A DNA stretch of 64,000 nt from Aliarcobacter trophiarum LMG 25534. GTDB lineage: Bacteria > Campylobacterota > Campylobacteria > Campylobacterales > Arcobacteraceae. Below the pieces are notes generated by a model. The model searched no databases, was not told the DNA's origin, and saw only the letters and a program-made list of their open reading frames with translations. The position numbers and the translations under genes are program-made. The stretch is taken from NCBI RefSeq assembly GCF_003355515.1, contig NZ_CP031367.1, positions 1,550,001-1,614,000 of the forward strand, read 5' to 3'. Each line of letters starts with the position of its first letter. Position 1 is the stretch's first letter. Shown here piece by piece: positions 26,706-34,851 of this stretch.

Positions 26706-27455
26706 CTACTCAAATTTACTTATAAAATATTCAGTGAAAGCTTCAAAAAATATCTCTAAACCAAATATTAAAAATATAAAGATTAAAGCAAATTTTAACT
26801 GAAAAGTTATTATAAATGGTGAAAATGCTGGCATAGACTTTGTACCGTAACCATAATAAACATCTAGTATAAAACCAATAAAGAATAGAGGTAAAGCAAA
26901 AGTAAATGCAAAAGCAAACATTCTATTTATCTCATCAATGGCAAGTTTTATACCATTAATAGAAAATATATCAAAAGTTCCTAGATGTATCATAGAAAAG
27001 CTTTTTGCTAATAAAACTAAAGTCATCTCATACATCCCTGTTTGAAAAAATAGCATTAAAGATACCCAAAAAAGAAGCTTTGCTATTAACCCTTCTTGTG
27101 AACCTGTTGTAGGATCAAACATCATGGCCATTGACAAAGCTGTTGAATATTCTACAAATTCACCTATAATTTTAACTGATGAAAATATGATATTTACTAG
27201 CATAGCAGCTACTAATCCCAAAGTCAATTCAGTTATTAAAGAGACTATAAAAGAAGTTTCACTTATATACTTAACCTCTTCAATAAATGGAAAAATAAAA
27301 ATTACTAAATAAAAAGCAAAAGCAACTCTAACACTAACACTAATAGCAGTATGTCCAAAAACTGGCATAAATGCGACAAAAGCTACAACTCTTGCGAAGA
27401 GAAGTAGAAACATATATACTACATCTTCATTTAAAAGTGAAAAAAACGCTTCCAT
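26706..27455 (-). CDS. fliR: Flagellar export gate protein FliR
   Basis: Six-helix membrane protein of 249 residues that forms the core of the export channel with FliP and FliQ. LFARVVAFVAFMPVFG near residues 18-33 and the SLMLFFQTGMYEMTLVLLAKSF segment at 132-153 match the family. Its ATG shares a base with the fliK stop. fliP and fliQ are not in the window. Confidence 0.95.
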   Translation of the reverse strand: MEAFFSLLNEDVVYMFLLLFARVVAFVAFMPVFGHTAISVSVRVAFAFYLVIFIFPFIEEVKYISETSFIVSLITELTLGLVAAMLVNIIFSSVKIIGEFVEYSTALSMAMMFDPTTGSQEGLIAKLLFWVSLMLFFQTGMYEMTLVLLAKSFSMIHLGTFDIFSINGIKLAIDEINRMFAFAFTFALPLFFIGFILDVYYGYGTKSMPAFSPFIITFQLKFALIFIFLIFGLEIFFEAFTEYFISKFE

Positions 27456-29308
27456 TACATATAGTCGTTTTTCTCATCATAATCTTTATTCTCTTTTTTA
27501 ACCCTTAGTATCTCTTGAGTATTTGAATCTCTTTTATCTCTTTTATCTCTTTGACTTTGATTATTTGAAGAGTTTCCTTGACCTTGACTATCTTCTCCTC
27601 TTGAAAAATCAAGATTAAAATTACTCCCATCATTAAAAGTTTTAATTAAAGAGTTTCTTAACATATTTTGATTTTCCATTAAAAGCTCCAAAGTTGCCAA
27701 ACTTGAAACACTCATATTAATAGTAAGTCCACTTGCTCTATCTTGCTTCATTAAAATAGAAATTGTTCCCATATTTTCAGGATTTATATTCATTCTAAAA
27801 ACAGTAACAGGTGGTTTGTAGTTTTCATACATCTGTCTTGCAACATCTGACATCATACTAGCTAAATGCTGTTTTGCACCCACAATCCTTGATTGAATAG
27901 AGTTTACAAAATTTGGTTCAATATTTAAAATTTTATCATCTACAATTTTTATTGTATCTTCAAAAAGAGCTTTTGAAGCCTCTATTGAGTTTGTTATCAG
28001 ATTTCTAACATCTACACTTCTAATATCTTTTTCATTTAAAATATTATTTAAAATATTTCTTCTATCTATTTGCTCTTTTTCATCCTTACTTAAATCTTGT
28101 AAATTAGTCTGTGAGATATCTTGTTCCAGCTCTAAATTAGTTGCTTCTAGGTCTAAAATAGTTGCACTTTTTTCAATAGCTTCAACACTTGAGCCATTTT
28201 TTAAAATATTTATTGCTTCGTTTTTGTTAAATAGTAGTTGATTATTTAAACTATTTTTTTGTTCAGCTAAAAATATATTTGAAGTTATCTCTTTACTATT
28301 TTTAGTTACTTGTTCAATATTTTGAGAGTTCCCTTTGATACTATCTTCTACTTTTTTTGTTACATCTTTTTGGCTATTTGCTTGAATTAATTGATCCATA
28401 AGAGATAGTTTTTGTTCTACTTTTGTACTATTTTCAATTTTCACAACTTCGTTTTTTAAACTTTTTTCTTCTATATTCTCATCTTCAATTATTAAAATAT
28501 TTTCAGAACTTACTGCATCCTCTATAAGTACAGTGTCTTTTATTCCATTCTCTAAATCTTGAACTATTTTTGGAGTTAAAACCTCAACAACCTTTGTAGC
28601 TATATTCTCTATTTTAGTAGTATTTTTATCTCCATCTATAGAAACTATCTCTTTTTCTACAACTTCAACCAACATATCATTTTCTGAGATTACAACTTTA
28701 CTTGTATCTACTTTTTCTTCTATATTATTCTCTTTTTTTATATCTTTTACAATCTCGTCTAAAGATTTTATAAAACTTTTCTCATCAGTTAAAATATCAC
28801 TGTTTTCTACATTTTTTGATGGTTCAGTCAAACTCTGTTCACTTTGATTGACTTGTTCTAAATTATTATTTTTTACTTCCAAAATCAACCTATCCAAAAA
28901 AGAGTTTTTACTAGTAGAACTATTTTGAACATTTTTTATAGGCTCTTTTGTATCATTTTTTATATCTTTGATACTATCTTTTTTTTGCTCTTTTGTAATC
29001 TTTTCATTATCTATATTTTCATCTATATTCATATCTTCTAAAGTAGAAGTTTGCTTAATTAATGTTTCATCAAGTTCTAAAACTTCATCTTCTAAATTAG
29101 TACTTGTTAAGCTTGTGCTGCTGTTTTGAGATACTATTTCTATCTTTTTAGCTTGTATTGTACTACTTTCAATCTCTTCTATTGAAGTTTTTAAAAGAGA
29201 ATCAAATAAAGATGGCTTGTCTTTTGGTAAATCTTCACTCGTGCCTAAAACCGTTGTTTCACCTTTTAAACCACTTGTTTGTGTAAAAATATCAACCAAA
29301 TTTGCCAT
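27455..29308 (-). CDS. fliK: Hook-length control protein FliK
   Basis: Molecular ruler for hook length and FlhB switching. Only the C-terminal domain (about residues 490-570) is readily recognised: VFRMNINPENMGTISILM, then NQNMLRNSLIKTF. The first 480 residues are low-complexity, rich in Lys, Glu, Ile, Asn and Ser, as in rulers. The tail is hydrophilic with DKRDKRDSNTQ. At 617 residues it is longer than enteric FliK (about 400), which fits a longer hook. Starts upstream of fliR with overlap and follows flgC. Confidence 0.85.
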   Translation of the reverse strand: MANLVDIFTQTSGLKGETTVLGTSEDLPKDKPSLFDSLLKTSIEEIESSTIQAKKIEIVSQNSSTSLTSTNLEDEVLELDETLIKQTSTLEDMNIDENIDNEKITKEQKKDSIKDIKNDTKEPIKNVQNSSTSKNSFLDRLILEVKNNNLEQVNQSEQSLTEPSKNVENSDILTDEKSFIKSLDEIVKDIKKENNIEEKVDTSKVVISENDMLVEVVEKEIVSIDGDKNTTKIENIATKVVEVLTPKIVQDLENGIKDTVLIEDAVSSENILIIEDENIEEKSLKNEVVKIENSTKVEQKLSLMDQLIQANSQKDVTKKVEDSIKGNSQNIEQVTKNSKEITSNIFLAEQKNSLNNQLLFNKNEAINILKNGSSVEAIEKSATILDLEATNLELEQDISQTNLQDLSKDEKEQIDRRNILNNILNEKDIRSVDVRNLITNSIEASKALFEDTIKIVDDKILNIEPNFVNSIQSRIVGAKQHLASMMSDVARQMYENYKPPVTVFRMNINPENMGTISILMKQDRASGLTINMSVSSLATLELLMENQNMLRNSLIKTFNDGSNFNLDFSRGEDSQGQGNSSNNQSQRDKRDKRDSNTQEILRVKKENKDYDEKNDYM

Positions 29309-29318
29309 TTTTTACCCT

Positions 29319-29786
29319 TTAGTTTCCAGCTAATATATCTAAAGTTTTTGTATCAATTCCTTTATGAGTATTAAAAGCTGTAACATTTGCTTCATAAGAC
29401 CTCATAGCTTCTATTAAATCAACCATTTCAATAACAGGATTTATATCTGGATATGCTACATAACCTTTCTCATTCGCATCTGGATGTGTTGGGTCATACC
29501 TTAAAACTGGTTTTGCATCTGTATGAATAATCTTTTTTACTCCAACTGCTCTTAGAGCTAAATCAGACTGCGGTGAATTATTTACCTCTATATCATTTGA
29601 ATTTGTTCTTCTAGTTTTATTTGCCAAAAGTACATCTTCAAATACAACTTGTTGCTTTTTATACGGCCCACCCTCTTGAGTATGAGTAGTTTTTGCATTT
29701 GCAATATTTGCACTTACTACATTTATTCTTGTTCTTTGTGCACTCATTCCTGAAGTTGATACATTATATCCATCAAAAAAACCCAT
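29319..29786 (-). CDS. flgC: Flagellar rod protein FlgC
   Basis: Proximal rod subunit of 155 residues with the bipartite rod/hook family signature. The N-terminus has the family's SGMSAQRTRINVVSANIANA (residues 13-32), and the C-terminus VDLIEAMRSYEANVTAFNTHK carries the second helix of the D0 coiled coil. It is followed by fliK and preceded by fliE; flgB, its usual partner in a flgB-flgC-fliE cluster, lies about 17 kb away at 46679-47074. Confidence 0.97.
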   Translation of the reverse strand: MGFFDGYNVSTSGMSAQRTRINVVSANIANAKTTHTQEGGPYKKQQVVFEDVLLANKTRRTNSNDIEVNNSPQSDLALRAVGVKKIIHTDAKPVLRYDPTHPDANEKGYVAYPDINPVIEMVDLIEAMRSYEANVTAFNTHKGIDTKTLDILAGN

Positions 29787-29801
29787 AAACTGCTCCTTTT
29801 A

Positions 29802-30122
29802 CTAGATTTGCATTCTCATTATTTCTCTATAAGCATTTATAGCTTTATTTTTTACTTCCAATCCTAATTTAAGACTTAGCTCAGCTTCTTCAATTTTTTG
29901 AACTGCTTCTTGAAGATTTGTAACTTTTCCTGTTGCTATATCTTTCATTGAATTATATCCCTCTATTTGTGTATCATTTACCTCATTTATAGCACCGTTT
30001 AACAACTCTTTAAAAGATTTATTTGCATATTGGCTCTCGCTTAAAGATTCAGTTTGCTTTGCATTTGCACTATCTATACCTTGTAATGGATTTAAATAGT
30101 TTATAGCTCCTATAATACTCAT
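29802..30122 (-). CDS. fliE: Flagellar hook-basal body complex protein FliE
   Basis: A 106-residue protein that joins the MS ring to the rod. SFKELLNGAINEVNDTQIEG and the C-terminal VKNKAINAYREIMRMQI are the family core (FliE ends in a conserved NPYQEIMRMQV-like stretch). It lies 15 bases before flgC. The spacing and direction fit a single operon from flhF to fliR. Confidence 0.95.
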   Translation of the reverse strand: MSIIGAINYLNPLQGIDSANAKQTESLSESQYANKSFKELLNGAINEVNDTQIEGYNSMKDIATGKVTNLQEAVQKIEEAELSLKLGLEVKNKAINAYREIMRMQI

Positions 30123-30136
30123 TTTATTCTCCTATT

Positions 30137-30514
30137 CTAACTTGCAACATCTTCATTTTTTGTCTCTTGGATTTGCTCTTGGTTTGTTTCATCATCATTA
30201 TTTACTTGATTTTCACTCATATCTTTTGTAATTAGTTGATTTAATAATAGACTTATTTTATCTTCATTATATTTATTATCAAAAGCCGCTCTTTTTTCAT
30301 CAAGGCTAAAGTTATTTACTATAAAAGAGAGCATTAAATTACTAAATCCTTTTAAAACAACTGTTACTAAAATAGCCCCAAAAAGCATTTGAAGTGGTGA
30401 GAATAGTTCTGTATTAAAAGTAAAAAATATTATTGTAGCAAAAAAACCAATTGCTATATATACTCTAAATATTCCACTATTAATTAGATTTTGAGAAAAT
30501 CTTTCTACTACCAC
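30137..30514 (-). CDS. Hypothetical membrane protein between flhG and fliE
   Basis: I do not recognise this 125-residue protein. Two membrane helices (about residues 16-33 and 40-62) are followed by an acidic, Asn/Glu/Gln-rich tail of about 60 residues (ENQVNNDDETNQEQIQETK). It lies 13 bases after flhG and 14 bases before fliE. Position in a tight flagellar operon suggests a role at the flagellar pole or export gate, but nothing in the sequence names one. Confidence 0.65.
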   Translation of the reverse strand: MVVERFSQNLINSGIFRVYIAIGFFATIIFFTFNTELFSPLQMLFGAILVTVVLKGFSNLMLSFIVNNFSLDEKRAAFDNKYNEDKISLLLNQLITKDMSENQVNNDDETNQEQIQETKNEDVAS

Positions 30515-30527
30515 TTAGACTCCAATT

Positions 30528-31349
30528 TTAAATATTTTTTAAAACACTATCTACTATATTTTGTAGCTTATGAGCTGCTTCCTCTTGTCGAAACTCATTT
30601 ACAAATATTTTTCTAGCTCTAGCTGCTCTCGTAATATTTTCGCTACTAGGCACACTTCCTATATATTTTATCACAAATTCGCTTTTTAATCTATTCTTTT
30701 TTGCCAAATTTACTAAAGAGTTTGAAATTGTCTCTCCAATAAGATCATTTTTTGTATGGTTAAAACAGAGCATTAAACTTTTTTTATCGATTGCTAACAT
30801 TTTTATTAAAGAGTAAACATCAGTTAAAGCACTAGGATCTGTTGAAGTTATTGCCAAAATATTTGTTGAAACCTTTAAAAACTCTTTTACATAATCATTT
30901 AATCCAGCTCCTGTATCAACAATCAAAATGTCATAATAATTTAATTCCAAGATATCTTCTACTAATCTTGAAAAAATAAAACTATTACTATTCGATCCAT
31001 ATTGATAGCCACTTTTCCCAGCAATTAAAGATAGATTTTGATATTTTGTCTCTACAATAACCTCTTTTAGTTTTTTATGCCCATTTATATAATCAAAAAG
31101 TGTAACTACTGGTTTCACATCAAATAGGACTTGCATATTTGCTAAACCAATATCTGCATCTAAAACCAAAACTTTTAGACCTTTTTGAGATAAAATATAT
31201 GCAAAATTTGCAGTAAATGTAGATTTTCCAACTCCACCTTTTCCTGATGTTATTGTCAAAAGTTTCGTTTTTGAGATAGTCAAATTATCATTTGCTTTGG
31301 AAGTAAGGTTAATTAATTTTTCGGCTTGTGAAAGTTTAACATCAAGCAT
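30528..31349 (-). CDS. flhG: FlhG/MinD-like ATPase controlling flagellar number
   Basis: ParA/MinD-family ATPase of 273 residues. Deviant Walker A GKGGVGKST lies at 36-44, followed by VLVLDADIGLANMQVLF and a Walker B-like ILIVDTGAGLND. The protein partners FlhF to set flagellar number and polar position, and in Campylobacterota also influences division. The downstream membrane protein starts 13 bases after its stop. Its first codon shares a base with the flhF stop. Confidence 0.95.
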   Translation of the reverse strand: MLDVKLSQAEKLINLTSKANDNLTISKTKLLTITSGKGGVGKSTFTANFAYILSQKGLKVLVLDADIGLANMQVLFDVKPVVTLFDYINGHKKLKEVIVETKYQNLSLIAGKSGYQYGSNSNSFIFSRLVEDILELNYYDILIVDTGAGLNDYVKEFLKVSTNILAITSTDPSALTDVYSLIKMLAIDKKSLMLCFNHTKNDLIGETISNSLVNLAKKNRLKSEFVIKYIGSVPSSENITRAARARKIFVNEFRQEEAAHKLQNIVDSVLKNI

Positions 31350-32518
31350 TATATCTCCTTGCTACACTCATTATTCATAAAGCAATCTATTAAAAAAGAG
31401 GCATCTGCTGCTATTAAATCATCAGGTACATTTTGTCCAATAGAGAAATATGTAATAGATTTTTTTGTTTTATGTGAAAAAGATATAACATTTCCAAAAC
31501 TTTTTGTCTCATCTAATTTTGTAAAAATAAGATTATCAATATCAAGTATTGAATAGTTTTTGTAAATCTCCATCAAATCACTATGCTTCACATTTGAAGG
31601 TAACACTAATGTCTTTTCAATAGGAAGCTCCTCTACATGTTTTCTATACTCATTTATAAGCTCTATTTTATCAATATCATATTGACTAGAACCTGCTGTA
31701 TCTATAAAAATATAACTACAATTTTTAAGCCTTAAAAGTGCTTCTGTTAAATCTTCAGGTTTTTTAACTATCTCCAAAGGGAGCCTCATAATATTTGTAT
31801 AAGCTTGAAGTTGTTCTATAGCTCCCACTCTAAAGGAATCTAAAGTAATTACTCCTACTTTATGATTTTGCTCCATTTTATAAGCAAATCTAGCAGCCAA
31901 CTTAGAAATAGTTGTAGTTTTACCAACTCCTGTAGGCCCTACCATCATCATAATCTTTCTCTGCTCTTTTCTTAAAGGTTGCTCCATTTTAATAGGAATA
32001 ACTCTTCTTAAGACTAATTTAAAAAAATCATTTACCTTTTTTTGATTTGATTTTAATGAAACAGGAAGCTCTTTTATTGTCTTTTTCATAATAGTATATG
32101 TCATTTCACTATCAAATTCATTTTTCTCAAAAATAGTATATATATCTATAAATTCTGGTGGAATTAACAAATCATATAGTTGGCTTTTTGGTTTCCAAAG
32201 AGTTTTTTGCACTTGTTCAAGAAGAGATTGCATCTTTAAAATCTCCTCTTTATAATCGTAAACTTGTGCTTTTATAGGCTCTGCTTTTATTTGTTCTACT
32301 TCAATTGTTGCTTTTGCAATTGCTGTTTTTGTAAGCTCTAAATTTTTTTGAACCTCTTCATCTTCAATGGCAACAACTATCTCATACATATCTTTATTGT
32401 AACCATTAGCATTCACAATTTTCTTTGTAGAGATAACAATTGCATCTTCTCCACACTCTATTTGTGCATTCCTTAAAGCTTCTGTTGGTGTTTCTCCTAA
32501 AAATGAGAGTCTATTCAT
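31349..32518 (-). CDS. flhF: SRP-family GTPase FlhF
   Basis: Flagellar placement GTPase, a paralogue of Ffh and FtsY. The N-terminal segment (about 1-110) is polar, the GTPase domain carries VGPTGVGKTTT (193-203), the DSFRVGAIEQLQAY stretch, FIDTAGSS and FTKLDETKSFG. The length of 389 is within the family range. It recruits early flagellar components to the pole. Its ATG overlaps the upstream flgA-like stop by four bases. Confidence 0.96.
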   Translation of the reverse strand: MNRLSFLGETPTEALRNAQIECGEDAIVISTKKIVNANGYNKDMYEIVVAIEDEEVQKNLELTKTAIAKATIEVEQIKAEPIKAQVYDYKEEILKMQSLLEQVQKTLWKPKSQLYDLLIPPEFIDIYTIFEKNEFDSEMTYTIMKKTIKELPVSLKSNQKKVNDFFKLVLRRVIPIKMEQPLRKEQRKIMMMVGPTGVGKTTTISKLAARFAYKMEQNHKVGVITLDSFRVGAIEQLQAYTNIMRLPLEIVKKPEDLTEALLRLKNCSYIFIDTAGSSQYDIDKIELINEYRKHVEELPIEKTLVLPSNVKHSDLMEIYKNYSILDIDNLIFTKLDETKSFGNVISFSHKTKKSITYFSIGQNVPDDLIAADASFLIDCFMNNECSKEI

Positions 32519-32910
32519 CTTTCTCTCCCATCTTTATATATTTGTTCAATTGTTCCATCAAGATTTTTAAACCTTATAAACTCTTCATTTTCATATATAA
32601 TCTTCCCTTTTTTTACAATTTCTAATCCACCAAAATTGAAAACTATCTCATTATTTTCAGTAGATTTTATATCTTTTTGGCACACTATACTATTTTTATT
32701 TATGTGGTGTGTTGTTACAAAATCACCATTTTGTAAATCTTCTAAAGAGATAGGAATACAAGTTCTAGGAACTGTCTCAAAGTCTTTTTCTATAAGTTTA
32801 GAAGCATCTATCTTCTCCTCATATTTTATAGCATCTTTTGTTACAAAAACAGAAATCGCAAATAGGTGTGAAGATAAAAATAGAGATAAAAAACTAAGCT
32901 TTAATATCAA
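32515..32910 (-). CDS. FlgA-like P-ring assembly protein (short)
   Basis: Looks like a shortened FlgA, the periplasmic chaperone for P-ring protein FlgI. It has a signal peptide (ILKLSFLSLFLSSHLFA), an SAF-like region, and a C-terminal beta-rich segment (FRFKNLDGTIEQIYKDG-like, here FIRFKNLDGTIEQIYK). GGAGG at 32919-32923 lies 8 bases before TTG 32910, so I start there (131 residues); the upstream ATG 32934 would place this Shine-Dalgarno sequence in the gene and add eight residues. At about 130 residues it is much shorter than typical FlgA (about 220), so an N-terminal domain is missing. The first 17 bases overlap the end of the flgN-like gene. FlgA is the best family call, with moderate confidence. 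Confidence 0.6.
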   Translation of the reverse strand: MILKLSFLSLFLSSHLFAISVFVTKDAIKYEEKIDASKLIEKDFETVPRTCIPISLEDLQNGDFVTTHHINKNSIVCQKDIKSTENNEIVFNFGGLEIVKKGKIIYENEEFIRFKNLDGTIEQIYKDGRER

Positions 32911-33271
32911 AAATCTGTCCTCCAGATTGTTCACTTACCTCATCTAAAAGTTCTTTATACATCTGTTTTATAGGTAAAACTATATTTGCTAATTTTTTAT
33001 TTAGTTCATATAAACTTCTTAAACCATCTTCTAGTTCATTTACTTTATCTCTATAAATATTTACATCAAAGTTATTTTGAATCAATGTGGCTAACTCTCT
33101 ATTTAATTCAACTTTTTCTTTCATAATATCATTTATAATTGAATTCTTTTTATCATTTCTTGCAAAAAGCTCTTCATGTTTTGAAGTTTTGATATCTTCT
33201 ATATCCTGATTTATCGCATTTTTCAACTCTAAGATTAATTGTTGCATATTATCCACTATTTTATCAACCAT
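32894..33271 (-). CDS. FlgN-like flagellar chaperone (putative)
   Basis: A 125-residue helical protein with long amphipathic helices and no membrane segment (LILELKNAINQDIEDIKTS, KVNELEDGLRSLYELNKKLANI). FlgN chaperones for FlgK and FlgL have this size, helical content and place beside flgJ. Sequence similarity is weak, so the call rests on length, fold and context. It starts 9 bases after the flgJ-domain gene stop and overlaps the flgA-like gene. Confidence 0.55.
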   Translation of the reverse strand: MVDKIVDNMQQLILELKNAINQDIEDIKTSKHEELFARNDKKNSIINDIMKEKVELNRELATLIQNNFDVNIYRDKVNELEDGLRSLYELNKKLANIVLPIKQMYKELLDEVSEQSGGQIFDIKA

Positions 33272-33280
33272 ATCTTAACC

Positions 33281-33592
33281 TTACTCTTTTTTATTATTTT
33301 GTGATAAAAAATTATATAACATATCACTGATTCCAAAGCTACCACTAGAGCTATCCGCAACTGATTGTAAATACATACCTTTTATAATATCACTACCAGC
33401 TTCTTCTCCTGCTACACTAGTTGTTTTTAGAGAAGTTTCTAAAATTTGGTTAAGAAAAAAGGCTTCAAAACTATTGCTTACTTCTCTTAACTCTTTATCT
33501 TCTACTTTTTCAAGATTACTACTATTTAGATTTTCAAATTTATTTGTTTGTAGAATATCTTTATTATATAAATTGTTACTACTTATTTCCAT
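33281..33592 (-). CDS. flgJ: FlgJ-type rod-binding protein (no muramidase domain)
   Basis: A 103-residue protein equal to the N-terminal rod-binding half of FlgJ: NSFEAFFLNQILETSLKTT near 43-61, then SDIIKGMYLQSVADSSSGSFGI. It acts as a rod cap or scaffold. The C-terminal glucosaminidase domain of enteric FlgJ is absent, as is usual in Campylobacterota, so another enzyme must cut peptidoglycan. It follows the fliY gene by one base. Confidence 0.85.
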   Translation of the reverse strand: MEISSNNLYNKDILQTNKFENLNSSNLEKVEDKELREVSNSFEAFFLNQILETSLKTTSVAGEEAGSDIIKGMYLQSVADSSSGSFGISDMLYNFLSQNNKKE

Positions 33593-33593
33593 T

Positions 33594-34469
33594 TTATAAT
33601 CCTATTTTATCTAATTTTAAATCTTCATTTATAATTTTTTTAATCTTTAAACCAAATTTTCCCTCTACAATTACAGCTTCACCCTCTCCTATCTTTACGC
33701 CATTTATCAAAATTTCAAGTGGTTCATTTACCATCTGCTCAAGCTCAATAATCTCTCCCACATCCCATCTTAATATATCTTTTAGAAGTACTATTTTTGT
33801 TCCTAATCTTACACTTAGTTTTAATCGTACATTATATAGAAGTTCAAGATTTTTTGAAGGATTCGCAACTCCAACCATAGCTGTAGAGGCTGGTGCAACT
33901 GGAGTTGGTACCGCTGGTTTACTAATAGCTGGTGAAGTTACTACCGTGTCATTTTTCGTTCCTGTTATAGTAGAAAAAAATAGAGCAAACCCTTTATCAA
34001 AATAGATCAAAATAGGAGTTTCCTCTTCATCTAAAAAAGTACTAAAAAGATAAATCTCTTTTTCATCTAATATATTTTTATCTACTTTTTTAGTACCTTT
34101 AACTTCTGATTTCATACCTATAACATCTGGCATACCTTGGGCATTTGAAGCAGTACAAAAACTTCCACAAATATTTGAAACTATCTCATTTACAGCATCT
34201 ATTGTCTCATCATCAATATCATTTTTTAAATCGCCCATTCCTCCTAGCATTAAATACTCAAACTTTGTAGCACTAACACTAGGGATATAAAAAGTTATAC
34301 CAGAACTCAAACCTTTTATATCAAACTTTACATCTGCTTCTATAAAACTTGAAGCTTCAAAGCCATCTTCTAATTTTTTTGTTTCAGATATTTTTGCCTT
34401 TTTACCCAGTAGTTGTTCTAGTGTATTTGACAATTCATTTTTAAATACTTGTGATAAATCAGATGCCAA
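33594..34469 (-). CDS. fliY: Flagellar motor switch phosphatase-like protein FliY
   Basis: A switch protein of 291 residues. Residues about 1-170 carry a CheC-like region with DDETIDAVNEIVSNICGSFC, comparable to the CheC/FliY phosphatase helix. Residues about 215-285 form a SpoA (FliMN C-terminal) domain (LRWDVGEIIELEQMVNEPLEI, then GEGEAVIVEGKFG). It would form part of the C ring and may dephosphorylate CheY-P, but the catalytic pair is not certain. fliN is encoded separately here, and no fliM occurs in the window. Confidence 0.88.
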   Translation of the reverse strand: MASDLSQVFKNELSNTLEQLLGKKAKISETKKLEDGFEASSFIEADVKFDIKGLSSGITFYIPSVSATKFEYLMLGGMGDLKNDIDDETIDAVNEIVSNICGSFCTASNAQGMPDVIGMKSEVKGTKKVDKNILDEKEIYLFSTFLDEEETPILIYFDKGFALFFSTITGTKNDTVVTSPAISKPAVPTPVAPASTAMVGVANPSKNLELLYNVRLKLSVRLGTKIVLLKDILRWDVGEIIELEQMVNEPLEILINGVKIGEGEAVIVEGKFGLKIKKIINEDLKLDKIGL

Positions 34470-34480
34470 AATTATACCTT

Positions 34481-34795
34481 TTATTGATTTTCAAACGTTT
34501 TTTCTAGCTCTTCAAGTAAAAAAGCTTTTATTTTCATCATATCTTCTGTTGGATATTTTCTCTCAATATCTCCTCTAGTTACCTTCACAAAAAAATCTCT
34601 AGAGTTTTTATTGTAGCCAAATTGAATATTATCTAACATAACCTCATTTAGCTCTTTTGTATCTTTTGAAATATTTTTTTTATACTCTTCATCATCTATT
34701 ACTTTTATTTTTTCATCTACATTGCTTATCTGTTTTGTTTTAATTTCGTAGTTCTCTTTTGCATTATCAATTTGAGATACCCTTCCAATTTCCAT
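34481..34795 (-). CDS. FlaG-like protein
   Basis: A 104-residue protein whose C-terminal half resembles FlaG, the flagellar filament-length or filament-assembly protein: FGYNKNSRDFFVKVTRGDIERKYP matches the FSYHEELNRFVVKV-like core and the Pro-Thr-Glu-Asp segment follows. The N-terminal half is polar and disordered. It opens the flaG-fliY-flgJ group with its own TATAAT element at 34825-34830. The assignment is moderate because FlaG is weakly conserved. Confidence 0.7.
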   Translation of the reverse strand: MEIGRVSQIDNAKENYEIKTKQISNVDEKIKVIDDEEYKKNISKDTKELNEVMLDNIQFGYNKNSRDFFVKVTRGDIERKYPTEDMMKIKAFLLEELEKTFENQ

Positions 34796-34824
34796 AATAG
34801 ACCCCTTTGCAAGAATTTTAAAAC

Positions 34825-34830
34825 ATTATA
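34825..34830 (-). promoter_or_regulatory. Putative -10 element for the flaG-fliY operon
   Basis: The minus strand reads TATAAT 30 bases before the flaG-like start, with a T-run of nine bases upstream, the kind of AT-rich pattern seen at Campylobacterota sigma-70 promoters. Confidence 0.45.
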
Positions 34831-34851
34831 ACAAAAAAAAATTAAATAGTA

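Noticed and set aside
33544-34005. Rightward open frame of about 150 codons antisense to fliY and the flgJ-domain gene.
   Set aside because: Antisense shadow of well-supported genes; the composition reflects the opposite strand.
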